Notes under the pieces: model-generated
Told to the model about the DNA's origin: nothing
What the model saw: the letters and a program-made list of their open reading frames with translations, nothing else
The model's database searches: none
NCBI RefSeq assembly: GCF_040560245.1
Contig: NZ_JAKMWP010000010.1
Strand: one strand, 5' to 3'
Length of the DNA stretch: 64,000 bases
Source of the DNA: Morganella sibonii
GTDB lineage: Bacteria; Pseudomonadota; Gammaproteobacteria; Enterobacterales; Enterobacteriaceae
In this document: positions 34,532 through 43,405 of the stretch, piece by piece
Position numbering within the stretch: the first letter of the stretch is position 1
Layout of the letters: the number at the start of each line of letters is the position of its first letter
Made by a program: the position numbers and the translations under genes

Positions 34532-36604
34532 ATGCTGACAACTTTTATTAATGCGGTCAAAAGCAGGCCGGAGATCGCGGTACTGCTGATTATGGTCATG
34601 GTGATCGCCATGCTGATCATTCCGCTGCCGAAAATGCTGGTCGATTTTCTGATCGGCCTGAACATCGTGATCTCTATCCTGATGTTACTGCTCTCTTTTT
34701 ATATTACCCGGATTCTGGGATTTACCTCTTTTCCCGCACTTTTGCTGATCACCACACTATTCCGGCTGGCACTGTCGATCAGCACCAGTCGTCTGATCCT
34801 GCTGGATGCGGATGCCGGGAATATCATTCAGTCATTCGGTGAATTTGTTATCGGCGAAAATATTGTGGTTGGTTTTGTTATTTTCGCCATTGTGACGGTG
34901 GTGCAGTTTATTGTCATTACCAAAGGTTCGGAGCGTGTGGCCGAGGTGGCGGCACGTTTCTCCCTTGACGGTATGCCCGGCAAGCAGATGAGTATTGATG
35001 CGGATCTGAAATCCGGTCTGATTGATAACGAAGAAGTGCGTAAACGCCGTAAAGAGCTGGAGCAGGAGAGCCAGATGTACGGTGCGTTTGACGGTGCGAT
35101 GAAGTTTATCAAAGGGGATGCGATCGCCGGTATTGTTATCATTTTTGTGAATTTTGCCGGCGGAATCGGTATTGGTGTCGCACAAATGTCGATGCCGTTC
35201 AGTGAGGCACTGAGCACGTACACGCTGCTGACGATCGGAGATGGTCTGGTGGCGCAGATCCCGGCGCTGCTGATTGCAATCAGCGCCGGGTTTATTGTCA
35301 CCCGGGTCAGCGGCACCAATCAGAATTTAGGGGCCAATATTGTCAGAGAGCTATTTTCCCATGACTTTACCCTGATAGTTACCGCCATACTGGCATTGTG
35401 TATGGGAATGCTGCCGGGGTTTCCGGCCGGTGTTTTCGGCCTGCTGGCGGCCGGGCTGATGCTGTTTTACGGAATGCGCCTCAGACAGAACAAGCAGACA
35501 CAGGCATCTGATCCGGCAAAAAGCCGCTCTGACAGCCGCTCAGGCAGCCGTTCTCAGGCCACATCTGCACCGTCTGCGGGCGATTTTGCCCCGCGCGGAC
35601 TGACGGCAGAAAATAATGAAGCTATTCCGCTGATCATCACTCTCCACAACCGTTATCAGTCTTTGTTTGAAAAACAAAAGATAACGGATTGGTTACAGGA
35701 GGAATTTGCGTTCCGCTACGGATTCTTTTTACCCGGTATTATTATCAATTACAGCCGGGAAATACCGGAACATAAAGCGGTGGTTTTAATCAATGAGATT
35801 CAGTCCGGTGCGATTTACAGTTATCCGGATAAATACAGAATCACTGAAATTAATGATGCGTTTGATTCACTGAATATTGAATCTGAGATTATTGCGCCGG
35901 AAGATGGCGAAAAAACAGTCTGGACGGATAAAAAATACGATGAGGTGTGCCGGGCGTCAGGGATGGAATCAGAACATGGTATTACCGTATTTTTTAATGA
36001 ATTCAGCAGAATAATGACAAAAAATATTCAGGAGTTACTGGGCATCCAGGAAACCAAGACACTGCTGGATAATGTGGAAAATAAATATCCGGAGCTGCTG
36101 AAAGAGTGTTACCGCTATTTATCTGTTCAGCGTATTGCCGATGTATTTCAGCGGCTTATTGCAGAGCAGATATCCATCCGCAATATCAAAATTATTCTTG
36201 GCGCACTGGTGCAGTGGGCTCAGAAAGAGAAAGATCCGCTGGTACTGGCTGAGCATGTCCGCAGCCATCTGGCCCGCTATATCTCAGAGCACTTTGCCTG
36301 TGATCAGGTATTGCGGGCGGTGGTGCTGTCCAACCCGCTGGAAGAAATGATCCGTCAGGGAATACGCCAGTCAGCGGGCGGAACATTTATTAATCTCGAA
36401 CCGGCGCAGCTTGATCATTTCTATGATGCGATGGCGCTGGTGATGACGCCGCTGAAGCACCGGCAGGATATCGTATTACTGACGGCCATGGATATCCGCC
36501 GTTTTGTCAGAAAACTGACAGAACTGCATTATCCGGGGATCGCGGTGCTGTCATTCTCTGAAATTGTGCCGTCGGCACAGGTGTCGGTGATTGACTCTGT
36601 TTAA
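34532..36604 (+). CDS. sctV: type III secretion export gate protein SctV (InvA/MxiA-like)
   Basis: The product has 690 residues (InvA 685), in the FlhA/SctV family. The N-terminal half has about eight membrane segments, including ITRILGFTSFPALLLITTLFRLALSISTSR and the conserved cytoplasmic FIPEP-type loop RFSLDGMPGKQMSIDADL. A variable linker rich in Ser/Arg (about 325-350, KSRSDSRSGSRSQ) leads to the cytoplasmic nonameric ring domain (about 360-690). It receives substrates and couples the proton-motive force to export. The sequence is highly conserved, so the call is secure. Confidence 0.97.
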   Translation: MLTTFINAVKSRPEIAVLLIMVMVIAMLIIPLPKMLVDFLIGLNIVISILMLLLSFYITRILGFTSFPALLLITTLFRLALSISTSRLILLDADAGNIIQSFGEFVIGENIVVGFVIFAIVTVVQFIVITKGSERVAEVAARFSLDGMPGKQMSIDADLKSGLIDNEEVRKRRKELEQESQMYGAFDGAMKFIKGDAIAGIVIIFVNFAGGIGIGVAQMSMPFSEALSTYTLLTIGDGLVAQIPALLIAISAGFIVTRVSGTNQNLGANIVRELFSHDFTLIVTAILALCMGMLPGFPAGVFGLLAAGLMLFYGMRLRQNKQTQASDPAKSRSDSRSGSRSQATSAPSAGDFAPRGLTAENNEAIPLIITLHNRYQSLFEKQKITDWLQEEFAFRYGFFLPGIIINYSREIPEHKAVVLINEIQSGAIYSYPDKYRITEINDAFDSLNIESEIIAPEDGEKTVWTDKKYDEVCRASGMESEHGITVFFNEFSRIMTKNIQELLGIQETKTLLDNVENKYPELLKECYRYLSVQRIADVFQRLIAEQISIRNIKIILGALVQWAQKEKDPLVLAEHVRSHLARYISEHFACDQVLRAVVLSNPLEEMIRQGIRQSAGGTFINLEPAQLDHFYDAMALVMTPLKHRQDIVLLTAMDIRRFVRKLTELHYPGIAVLSFSEIVPSAQVSVIDSV

Positions 36605-36627
36605 TGTCATAAAAAAGGAAACGGAAG

Positions 36628-37038
36628 ATGGATCTTGCAACACTGGTAACAGAAGGAATGAAACTGATCGGGCGCGGCGATTTGGTGCCGGAAACCGCCA
36701 TGCTGGATAACCACTCAACAATCTCATTATCACTGGGGGAGCAGCAGGTGATTCATATTGCGGTAGTTGATGAGTATCCGGTTATCTGGGCACCGCTGGC
36801 GGCAGATTTACCGGCATTGCTGCCGGACGTCAAAGGCGCACTGCTGGATATCCTGACAGAAGAGCCGACCGCACTGTTCTGTCCGGGCTTACCGGCGCTG
36901 CGGCAGGCGGATGACGGTGCGGAGCTGGTCGGCTGCTTCAGCCGCATTGCTGTCAGCGGTGCGGAGCCATTTGTGCAGGCGCTGGATCAGTTTGTCCGTC
37001 TCAGTCAGCAGTGTCATGCGCTGATCCTGAGAAGCTGA
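36628..37038 (+). CDS. invB: type III secretion chaperone (InvB/Spa15-like, class IB)
   Basis: The product has 136 residues (InvB 135, Spa15 133). It is a small acidic protein with a strong ribosome site, in the SPI-1 position between sctV and sctN. ISLSLGEQQVIHIAVVDEYPVIWAPLA fits the alpha-beta fold of class I chaperones. Such chaperones keep several effectors unfolded and hand them to the ATPase. Since no effector gene is recognisable in the island, its presence implies that client effectors are encoded elsewhere on the genome. Confidence 0.83.
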   Translation: MDLATLVTEGMKLIGRGDLVPETAMLDNHSTISLSLGEQQVIHIAVVDEYPVIWAPLAADLPALLPDVKGALLDILTEEPTALFCPGLPALRQADDGAELVGCFSRIAVSGAEPFVQALDQFVRLSQQCHALILRS

Positions 37039-37040
37039 TT

Positions 37041-38333
37041 ATGCTTGATGCATTACTCAGCCGGCGGGCATTCCCGGTGCATATCCGCGGATACTACCTG
37101 GAAGCACCGCTGCCGGATGTCTTTATCGGGGAAATTTGTCTGCTGTGGCAGGATTTATCCTGCCGGGTGCTGCTCGGCCGGGCTCAGGTGGTGGGGTTTA
37201 ATGAGCACAATACTCTGCTGAGCCTGATCGGACAGGCATCCGGGCTGACGCTGACAACCGTTATCGCTCCGACCGGCAGCGCGGTGACACTGACATTCAC
37301 ACCGCAGATCCCGGGCTCGGTGATTGATCCCTCCGGTAATACACTGGCCAGGCTGAGTGAAATAACAGAACCGGATAACCGGGTTATCTCACGCCCCGTC
37401 AATAACGAAGCACCTGATGTGCTGTCCCGGCAGCGTATCACGGAGATTCTGCCGACCGGTGTGAAAGCGGTTGATGCGCTGCTGACCTGCGGAAAAGGTC
37501 AGCGGCTGGGGATTTTTGCCGGTGCCGGGTGCGGTAAAACGGTGCTGATGAATATGCTGATTACGCATGCGCAGGCAGACATTTTCATCATCGCCCTGAT
37601 CGGCGAACGCGGGCGGGAAGTGACCGAACTGATTGACGAGCTGCGCAGCAGTCCGCAGGCGGCAAAATGCATTCTGGTCTGCTCAACATCGGATAAACCG
37701 GCAGTGGATCGCTGTAATGCGGCACTGGTGGCAACGTCACTGGCGGAATATTACCGTGACGAAGGGAAAGAAGTGATTCTGTTTGTTGATTCACTGACCC
37801 GCTATGGCAGGGCATTACGGGATGTGGCACTGAGTGCCGGTGAAGTACCTGTCCGGCTGGGGTATCCGGCATCAGTATTTGAGCAGTTACCGGCGCTGCT
37901 GGAACGACCCGGTGCCACCACAACCGGGGTAATTACTGCGTTTTATACGGTTTTGCTTGATAGTGAGAATGAGCCGGATGGTTTTGGCGATGAAGTACGT
38001 TCGATTCTCGACGGGCATATTTATCTCTCCCGGCGGCTGGCGATGCAGAATCATTACCCGGCGATTGATATACCGGCCAGTATCAGCCGCGTTATGTCGC
38101 AGATTGTCTCTCCCGGGCATCTGACAGCGGCCGGACGCTTCCGGGCACTGCTGGCTAAACAAAATGAACTGAAACTGCTGGTGGAGCTCGGGGAATATAA
38201 AGCGGGACTGAATGCAGAGAATGACAAAGCCGTTGAACTGACATTACCGATGCGTCATTTTTTGTGTCAGTCACCGTCGGAATCTGTTGCACCGGATGAG
38301 ACAGGCAGGTTGCTTGAACAGCTCACACAATGA
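37041..38333 (+). CDS. sctN: type III secretion ATPase SctN (InvC/Spa47-like)
   Basis: The product has 430 residues from ATG 37041, two bases after the invB stop (InvC 431). The F1-type ATPase core has Walker A GAGCGKT (near residue 160), GERGREVTE, Walker B VILFVDSLTRYGRA, and the C-terminal PAIDIPASISRVM segment. The hexamer sits below the export gate and releases chaperones and unfolds substrates using ATP. The tenfold residue extension at 37011 seen in the longer open frame lies inside invB and is unlikely. Confidence 0.97.
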   Translation: MLDALLSRRAFPVHIRGYYLEAPLPDVFIGEICLLWQDLSCRVLLGRAQVVGFNEHNTLLSLIGQASGLTLTTVIAPTGSAVTLTFTPQIPGSVIDPSGNTLARLSEITEPDNRVISRPVNNEAPDVLSRQRITEILPTGVKAVDALLTCGKGQRLGIFAGAGCGKTVLMNMLITHAQADIFIIALIGERGREVTELIDELRSSPQAAKCILVCSTSDKPAVDRCNAALVATSLAEYYRDEGKEVILFVDSLTRYGRALRDVALSAGEVPVRLGYPASVFEQLPALLERPGATTTGVITAFYTVLLDSENEPDGFGDEVRSILDGHIYLSRRLAMQNHYPAIDIPASISRVMSQIVSPGHLTAAGRFRALLAKQNELKLLVELGEYKAGLNAENDKAVELTLPMRHFLCQSPSESVAPDETGRLLEQLTQ

Positions 38334-38694
38334 ATTGCAGCAACTGATCGCGCACTTCAGCCTGAAAGAGCATTATGCTCAGGCGGCACTGGCACAACTG
38401 CACCAGCGTCACCGGCAGGAACAGGAAAATAAAGATAAACTCTTGCTGTTAATCAAGGGATTAGAACGGCAAATTATTGATTTCGGGTGCCGCGGATTAT
38501 TATCTTACACTGAATTGAATGAACGCCGCCGCAAGCAGGCAATATACCGCAAACACATTCTGGATATCCGTGTCCGGGTTGATGAATCATCTCTTCAGCT
38601 GGAACAAATTTCGGATGATATTGCACAAAGTCATAAAATGATAATCAGCCTGAAAAAGAAAGTTATTAAGTTCGGGTTGTATAGTGAGAGATAG
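38296..38694 (+). CDS. sctO: type III secretion ATPase stalk protein SctO (InvI/Spa13-like)
   Basis: The product has about 132 residues from ATG 38296, overlapping the end of sctN by 38 bp; TTG starts just before or after are also possible. It is almost entirely a charged coiled coil (HYAQAALAQLHQRHRQEQ through KMIISLKKKVIKF), like FliJ/SctO. The family forms a central stalk that contacts the ATPase ring and SctV, similar to the gamma subunit of F1. Sequence conservation is low; length, coiled coil and position support the call. Confidence 0.8.
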   Translation: MRQAGCLNSSHNELQQLIAHFSLKEHYAQAALAQLHQRHRQEQENKDKLLLLIKGLERQIIDFGCRGLLSYTELNERRRKQAIYRKHILDIRVRVDESSLQLEQISDDIAQSHKMIISLKKKVIKFGLYSER

Positions 38695-38726
38695 ATTCAT
38701 TTTATAAATAGAAACAGGAAGCCATA

Positions 38727-39689
38727 ATGGATATTGAATCTTATTGCAGTAAACCGGCATCCGGTTTTTGTGATAATTTCGCTGATAAAAAGATAGCCAA
38801 TTTATTATCCGGGATGATAAAAAAGAAGGGAAATAAACAGTATGAAGATACGGTTCCGGTAATCTGTCTGCCAATACAATTTAATAATGATAAATATCAT
38901 TATAGAAACAAATTATATTGTCTGCTGAAGATAAAAAATAGTGATTGTCATTCCCGGAACGGGCATGATGTTACACTGATACCGGCATTATCACCGGATA
39001 AGATAAAAAATACTGTTTGTCAGAATAATATTTCTCAATATGATTTATGTGAAAATACGGGAAATACCCGGTCTGATAAAATCCCTGCTAATGTGATATC
39101 GGCAGAAAAACCGGAAATAATCCCGGTAAAAAGCGTTCAGACAGAAAGTATTCAGGCAGAAAGTATTCAGGCAGAAAGTATTCAGGCAGAAAGCGTTCAG
39201 GCAGAAAGCACTCAGGCAGAAAGCACTCAGGCAGAAAGCACTCAGGCAGAAAGCATTCAGGCAGAAAGCATTCAGGCAGAAAGTGTCCGGGCAGAAAGTA
39301 TTCCGGCGGAATATCGGCCGGGCAGCGATTGTACTGACTCCGGTGCCAACCCGGCGCAGGTTATTTCTCCCGTGCTGCCGGAACTTTCTGTTTTCCGGAT
39401 TTCCGATGTTCCCCCGGAAAGAAAGCATCTTCCGTTGTGGCAATATGCGCAGGAAAAAACATCTCAGATCACCAGCCATACCGGACCCCCCCGGAGTTCC
39501 CCGGAAAGCAGCAGGCCTGATTATTATTGTTCTTATTATTTTAGGCAGAAGCATCAGCCGCCGGAACCAGTACTTATTTACCGGGAAAAACCGGGGCGGT
39601 TTAAATTGGAAACCGGTTCAGAACCCCTTAACCGGCGTCTGAAATCCATAGTAAATATAAATGGAATTGATAATATTGATATATTATAG
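38727..39689 (+). CDS. sctP: type III secretion needle-length ruler SctP (InvJ/Spa32-like) with a pentapeptide repeat tract
   Basis: The product has 320 residues (InvJ 336, Spa32 292). It is hydrophilic and rich in Ser, Glu, Gln and Pro, with no membrane segment. Residues 139-193 are eleven consecutive five-residue units of the form AES(I/V/T)Q, encoded by a 15-bp tandem repeat. The C-terminal part (about 285-320) is the likely substrate-switch domain. SctP proteins are secreted, set needle length and switch SctU from early to intermediate substrates. The repeat lies in the extended ruler region, so its copy number may affect needle length. The identification is by position, size and composition. 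Confidence 0.82.
   Translation: MDIESYCSKPASGFCDNFADKKIANLLSGMIKKKGNKQYEDTVPVICLPIQFNNDKYHYRNKLYCLLKIKNSDCHSRNGHDVTLIPALSPDKIKNTVCQNNISQYDLCENTGNTRSDKIPANVISAEKPEIIPVKSVQTESIQAESIQAESIQAESVQAESTQAESTQAESTQAESIQAESIQAESVRAESIPAEYRPGSDCTDSGANPAQVISPVLPELSVFRISDVPPERKHLPLWQYAQEKTSQITSHTGPPRSSPESSRPDYYCSYYFRQKHQPPEPVLIYREKPGRFKLETGSEPLNRRLKSIVNINGIDNIDIL
39141..39305 (+). repeat. 15-bp tandem repeat (11 units) inside sctP
   Basis: Eleven units of 15 bp run in frame from 39141 to 39305. The typical unit reads GCAGAAAGCATTCAG with changes at a few positions. It encodes TESIQ once, then AESIQ, AESVQ, AESTQ and variants, and decays into AEYRP. The spacing is constant, so slippage would add or remove whole pentapeptides without a frameshift. 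Confidence 0.92.
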
Positions 39690-39702
39690 ACGGATAAAAT
39701 AA

Positions 39703-40560
39703 ATGTATTATGATACATATCAGGCAATGGATTACCTGAGCTGTTACCTTCCTGAGAAAAAAGAAATAAACAGGCGTGTTATTTATTGTCGCCTGGTTAA
39801 TACACAGAATATATTGGATGTTTTAATTGATGTGGAATCATTTCTCCATTATTTAATTGGTGAAAATACCATTCCGTGGGAAATCATTCCTGAAAAATAT
39901 CTGATTGAACTGATTAATGAGCATAAAAAAGAGATCAGGCTGCCTTTTTTCTCACCGGAATATTATTTCCCGGAACTCAGTACCGCAATACCTCCGGCAG
40001 ATCGTACCCGTAAGCTTGCATTCAGCGAAGAGGGGATTGATTTCTGTCTGATTGGTGCGAAAGGCCGGTTTGATATTACCGGAACACCGCTGACACCGGA
40101 TCTGTCTGTTCCGGTAAATGCCGGGATTTATATGGGGTCAACCCGGACATTTACCGGGGTGATTCAGCAGATCACTGAAGGTGATGTCCTTTTCATTACA
40201 CAAAACCAGCGATTTCTGAGAGCAGGAGGCTATTTTCAGATGACACTGAAGCAGGAGCAGGACGAAACAGTTATCACTGCGCGCGGAATTGTTCCGGAAG
40301 AGCCGGTTTCCGCACCGGAAAACGCAGTGTTTGACAGCAGCAGAATACCGGTTCAGGTCGATTTTCTGCAGTACCGCAGGGTGTTTCCGCTGTCTGAACT
40401 GACGGCATTGCAGCCGGGAGATAAACTGGCGCTGCCGGCAGCGGATAATCACCTGATTACGCTGGAAATTAACGGACAGCGCTTTGCTCAGGGTGAACTG
40501 GTACGTATCGCAGAGCAGTACGCAGTCGAAATTCATCATATCTTTCAGAAGGGTGAATGA
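39703..40560 (+). CDS. sctQ: type III secretion sorting-platform (C-ring) protein SctQ (SpaO/Spa33-like)
   Basis: The product has 285 residues (SpaO 303). The C-terminal SpoA domain (about 215-280) carries PVQVDFLQYRRVFPLSELTALQPGD and the IRIAE...VEI-type end found in FliN/SctQ proteins. SctQ forms the pods of the cytoplasmic sorting platform that load substrates in order. An internal ATG at 40240 (codon 180) with a perfect AGGAGG at 40224-40229 would make a separate C-terminal product of 106 residues, as known for SpaO, Spa33 and YscQ. The stop overlaps sctR by 4 bp. Confidence 0.9.
   Translation: MYYDTYQAMDYLSCYLPEKKEINRRVIYCRLVNTQNILDVLIDVESFLHYLIGENTIPWEIIPEKYLIELINEHKKEIRLPFFSPEYYFPELSTAIPPADRTRKLAFSEEGIDFCLIGAKGRFDITGTPLTPDLSVPVNAGIYMGSTRTFTGVIQQITEGDVLFITQNQRFLRAGGYFQMTLKQEQDETVITARGIVPEEPVSAPENAVFDSSRIPVQVDFLQYRRVFPLSELTALQPGDKLALPAADNHLITLEINGQRFAQGELVRIAEQYAVEIHHIFQKGE
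40224..40242 (+). promoter_or_regulatory. internal ribosome site and start for short SctQ
   Basis: AGGAGG (40224-40229) lies 10 bases before an in-frame ATG (40240-40242) inside sctQ. The predicted product, residues 180-285, has the size of the short SctQ form made by alternative initiation in related systems. Confidence 0.7.
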
Positions 40561-41219
40561 TGACCAACAGTGCTGTTTCGATGATGCTGATGCTGGCCGC
40601 GGCATCCGTTTTACCGTTTATTCTGGCGGCAGGAACCTGTTATCTGAAATTTTCCATTGTCTTTGTGATGGTGCGTAATGCGCTGGGTGTTCAGCAGGTG
40701 CCGTCAAATATGGTACTCAATGCCGTTGCCTTTATTCTGGCGATGGTGGTGATGTTTCCGCTGGTCAGTAAAACGTACCATTATGTGGCTGAAAATCCGG
40801 TGGAATTGTCACAGCCGGAATCACTGTCACGCTTTGCGGATGAGGGATTGCAGGATTACCGGGACTATCTCTTTCGTTATGCGGACAAACCACTGTTATC
40901 TTTTTTTGCGCAAACCGGCGTTGATGAAGATACGGACCCGGAACTGACAGATGCCCGTGAGATTGCCTTTTTTCCTCTGCTGGCGGCTTATGCGCTGGGG
41001 GAAATCAAATCGGCCTTTCTGATCAGCTTCTATCTCTATCTGCCGTTTATCGTGATCGACCTGGTGGTATCCAGTGTTCTGCTGGCGCTGGGGATGATGA
41101 TGATGAGCCCGGTGACACTGTCGGTGCCGATCAAACTGATCTTATTTATTGCGCTGGATGGCTGGTCGCTGTTATCAACCAGTCTGGTGTCTCAGTATCT
41201 CGAACTTATGGATATTTAA
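40557..41219 (+). CDS. sctR: type III secretion export apparatus protein SctR (SpaP/Spa24-like)
   Basis: The product has 220 residues (SpaP 224), with an ATGA overlap with sctQ. Membrane segments are seen near residues 8-30, 50-75 and 150-200. The FliP/SctR signatures FILAAGTCYLKFSIVFVMVRNALGVQQVPSN and LPFIVIDLVVSSVLLALGMMMMSP are clear. Five copies form the core of the helical export gate with SctS, SctT and SctU. Confidence 0.96.
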   Translation: MMTNSAVSMMLMLAAASVLPFILAAGTCYLKFSIVFVMVRNALGVQQVPSNMVLNAVAFILAMVVMFPLVSKTYHYVAENPVELSQPESLSRFADEGLQDYRDYLFRYADKPLLSFFAQTGVDEDTDPELTDAREIAFFPLLAAYALGEIKSAFLISFYLYLPFIVIDLVVSSVLLALGMMMMSPVTLSVPIKLILFIALDGWSLLSTSLVSQYLELMDI

Positions 41220-41220
41220 C

Positions 41221-41487
41221 ATGGATGTTATTTATGCGGCGGATAAAGGGATTTATCTGGTGATTATGTTATCGCTGCTGCCGGTGACCGTCGCCACCGT
41301 GGTGGGGCTGACTGTCGGGTTACTGCAAACGGTTACCCAGATCCAGGAACAAACACTGCCCTTCGGGCTGAAACTGATTGCTGTATTTATCTGTATCTTA
41401 ATGCAGCTCACCTGGCTGGGGGATTCCATGCTTAATTATGCCCGCGAAATGTTTTCACTGGCGCTCAGTGCAACGGCAGCAGGTTAA
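41221..41487 (+). CDS. sctS: type III secretion export apparatus protein SctS (SpaQ/Spa9-like)
   Basis: The product has 88 residues (SpaQ 86), starting at ATG 41221 one base after the sctR stop. Two membrane segments form the FliQ/SctS hairpin; TVVGLTVGLLQTVTQIQEQTLPFGLK is the conserved centre. Four copies wrap around the SctR/SctT gate. Confidence 0.95.
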   Translation: MDVIYAADKGIYLVIMLSLLPVTVATVVGLTVGLLQTVTQIQEQTLPFGLKLIAVFICILMQLTWLGDSMLNYAREMFSLALSATAAG

Positions 41488-41493
41488 TTTCCG

Positions 41494-42255
41494 GTGCTGC
41501 TATTCTTTTGGTTTCATGATCTGCTCCAGAGTGTTCTGCTCAGCAGTGTGCGGTTATTTGCGGCATTCTCTTTTCTGCCGTTTCTGAATGATAAATTTAT
41601 TCTCAGCCGTACCTCGCGGGGGATTGTAATTTGCATCCTGGCTTTGTGCCTGGGCGGCAATAACAGCCATTCCGGCGGGGATATTTCACTGCTCAGTGTG
41701 CTGAGTGAAATCATTGCCGGCACGGTGACAGGATTGATTTACAGTACACCGTTCTTTATTTTTGCTGCTTTTGGTGAATATATTGATAACCAGCGGGGGG
41801 CTAACATCAGTGATACGGCTGACCCGACAACCGGGACAGATGCTTCGCCATTTTCCACCTTTATGAACCTGTTTTCTATCTCTTTTTTCTTGCTCAATGA
41901 TGGCCTGGTATTACTGATGACTTCACTCCGCGACAGTTTTCGTTTATTACCGCCCGGGACATTACTGACAGAAATACGGTACGCGGCGGTATTTGATTGG
42001 CTGACAAACAGTCTGTCTCTTTCTTTGTTGTTCTGTATGCCGGTACTGATTATTCTGTTTATTTCCGAAGTCAGTCTGGGCATTCTGGCGCTGTATAATT
42101 CACAGCTGAACCCGTTTTCATTATCGCTTTCAATAAAAAGTATTATTGCTTTTTTACTGGCGCTGATACTGTTCCGCAGTACGACGGTAACGGATGTGAC
42201 AGTACTGTTTGATACTTCCCCGGTAACACACTTTCTCAGGGGGAGAGATGGCTGA
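41494..42255 (+). CDS. sctT: type III secretion export apparatus protein SctT (SpaR/Spa29-like)
   Basis: The product has 253 residues with a GTG start (SpaR 263), six bases after sctS. It has six to seven membrane segments of the FliR/SctT family, including SVRLFAAFSFLPFLNDKFILSRTSRGI and the GEYIDNQRGANISDTADPTTG loop. One copy completes the SctR5-T1-S4 gate. It overlaps sctU by 8 bp. Confidence 0.95.
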   Translation: MLLFFWFHDLLQSVLLSSVRLFAAFSFLPFLNDKFILSRTSRGIVICILALCLGGNNSHSGGDISLLSVLSEIIAGTVTGLIYSTPFFIFAAFGEYIDNQRGANISDTADPTTGTDASPFSTFMNLFSISFFLLNDGLVLLMTSLRDSFRLLPPGTLLTEIRYAAVFDWLTNSLSLSLLFCMPVLIILFISEVSLGILALYNSQLNPFSLSLSIKSIIAFLLALILFRSTTVTDVTVLFDTSPVTHFLRGRDG

Positions 42256-43297
42256 AAAAACCGAGAAACCCACCAGTAAAAAATTGCAGGATGAGTCCAA
42301 AAAAGGGAATTCATTTAAATATAAAGAATTGCTTTCCACAACCGGTTATATGACAGGTATCGTGTATCTGCTTTATGTCGCTGACTGGTCCGCCTTCAGT
42401 CATTTCTATCAGACGGTATTACGTAATGTGAATCATCTGTCTCTCCCGGTGTATATCCGGATGTTATCGGATATTTTTTTTCAGATGGTATTACCGCTGA
42501 TTATATTATGCGGCGTGAGTGTCAGCTTTGTTTCCCTGATGCAGACCCGTTTTGCTATTGCAACGGAAGCGATTAAATTTAATTTAAATAAAATTGATCC
42601 GATTGCCGGATTTAAACGGATTTTCACTAAAAAATCCCTGAAAAATCTGGTTAAAGCACTGATTTCAGTCATTATCTATTTATCCTCGGGTTATGCTTTT
42701 GTTTGTCTGTATACCGGCGATCTTTTTCAGGTTATTACGGCACCTTTCTCTGGTGTGAGTGACAGTTTTCTTTATTTTACCGGTCGTTATATTTTTATTT
42801 TCATCCTCTTATTACTGCCATTACTGGTGATTGACTATATTGTTGAATACTTTTTCTTTTTTAATGATATGAAAATGGAAAAACATGAAGTTAAACAGGA
42901 GTATAAAAACAACGAAGGTAATCAGGAGATAAAATCTGCGCGTAAACAACAGCACCGGGAACTATTGAATGCGGAAACCAAAGCACTGATAAAGAATTCA
43001 GATGTTGTGGTGGTTAACCCGACGCATATTGCTGTCGCGGTCTATCTTGATCCGGAAAATGGTGTTATGCCGCTGATCACTGTTAAAGAGAAAGGTGAAT
43101 ACGCTCTGGCAGTCCGCCGGTATGCTGAAAAACATAAGGTACCGGTGGCCCGGGATATTCGTCTGGCACGGACGTTATTCAGAAAATACCATGTTTTTGA
43201 CACCATTATTGATGACGATCTGGATAAGTTTCTCGATCTTTTACTGTGGCTGAATGACGCAGAGCAGGCAGCTTTTGCTGATAGTGAGCTGCACTAA
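42248..43297 (+). CDS. sctU: type III secretion substrate-switch autoprotease SctU (SpaS/Spa40-like)
   Basis: The product has 349 residues (SpaS 356). It has four membrane segments in the N-terminal half, a charged linker, then a cytoplasmic domain with the self-cleavage motif NPTH at residues 257-260 (cut between N and P). KDEx-type N-terminus MAEKTEKPTSKKLQDESKKG matches the family. Cleavage together with the ruler SctP switches export from needle and rod to translocators and effectors. It is the last gene of the inv-spa-like operon; a 108-bp gap separates it from the chaperone gene. Confidence 0.96.
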   Translation: MAEKTEKPTSKKLQDESKKGNSFKYKELLSTTGYMTGIVYLLYVADWSAFSHFYQTVLRNVNHLSLPVYIRMLSDIFFQMVLPLIILCGVSVSFVSLMQTRFAIATEAIKFNLNKIDPIAGFKRIFTKKSLKNLVKALISVIIYLSSGYAFVCLYTGDLFQVITAPFSGVSDSFLYFTGRYIFIFILLLLPLLVIDYIVEYFFFFNDMKMEKHEVKQEYKNNEGNQEIKSARKQQHRELLNAETKALIKNSDVVVVNPTHIAVAVYLDPENGVMPLITVKEKGEYALAVRRYAEKHKVPVARDIRLARTLFRKYHVFDTIIDDDLDKFLDLLLWLNDAEQAAFADSELH

Positions 43298-43405
43298 TGT
43301 GTATCTGACAGGAAGATACTGAGGCGTATTTTATGAAAGTGATTATCAGTGCAATCAGATAGTATTGTCTGACTTGATAATCGGATATTATTAAGGAGAG
43401 TTGTT

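Noticed and set aside
37011..37040. Upstream extension of the SctN start
   Set aside because: It lies inside the invB coding end and adds residues not present in InvC; ATG at 37041 gives the family length.
43333..43362. Tiny frame MKVIISAIR before the sicA-like gene
   Set aside because: Only nine codons with a poor ribosome site. Could be a leader peptide but nothing supports it.
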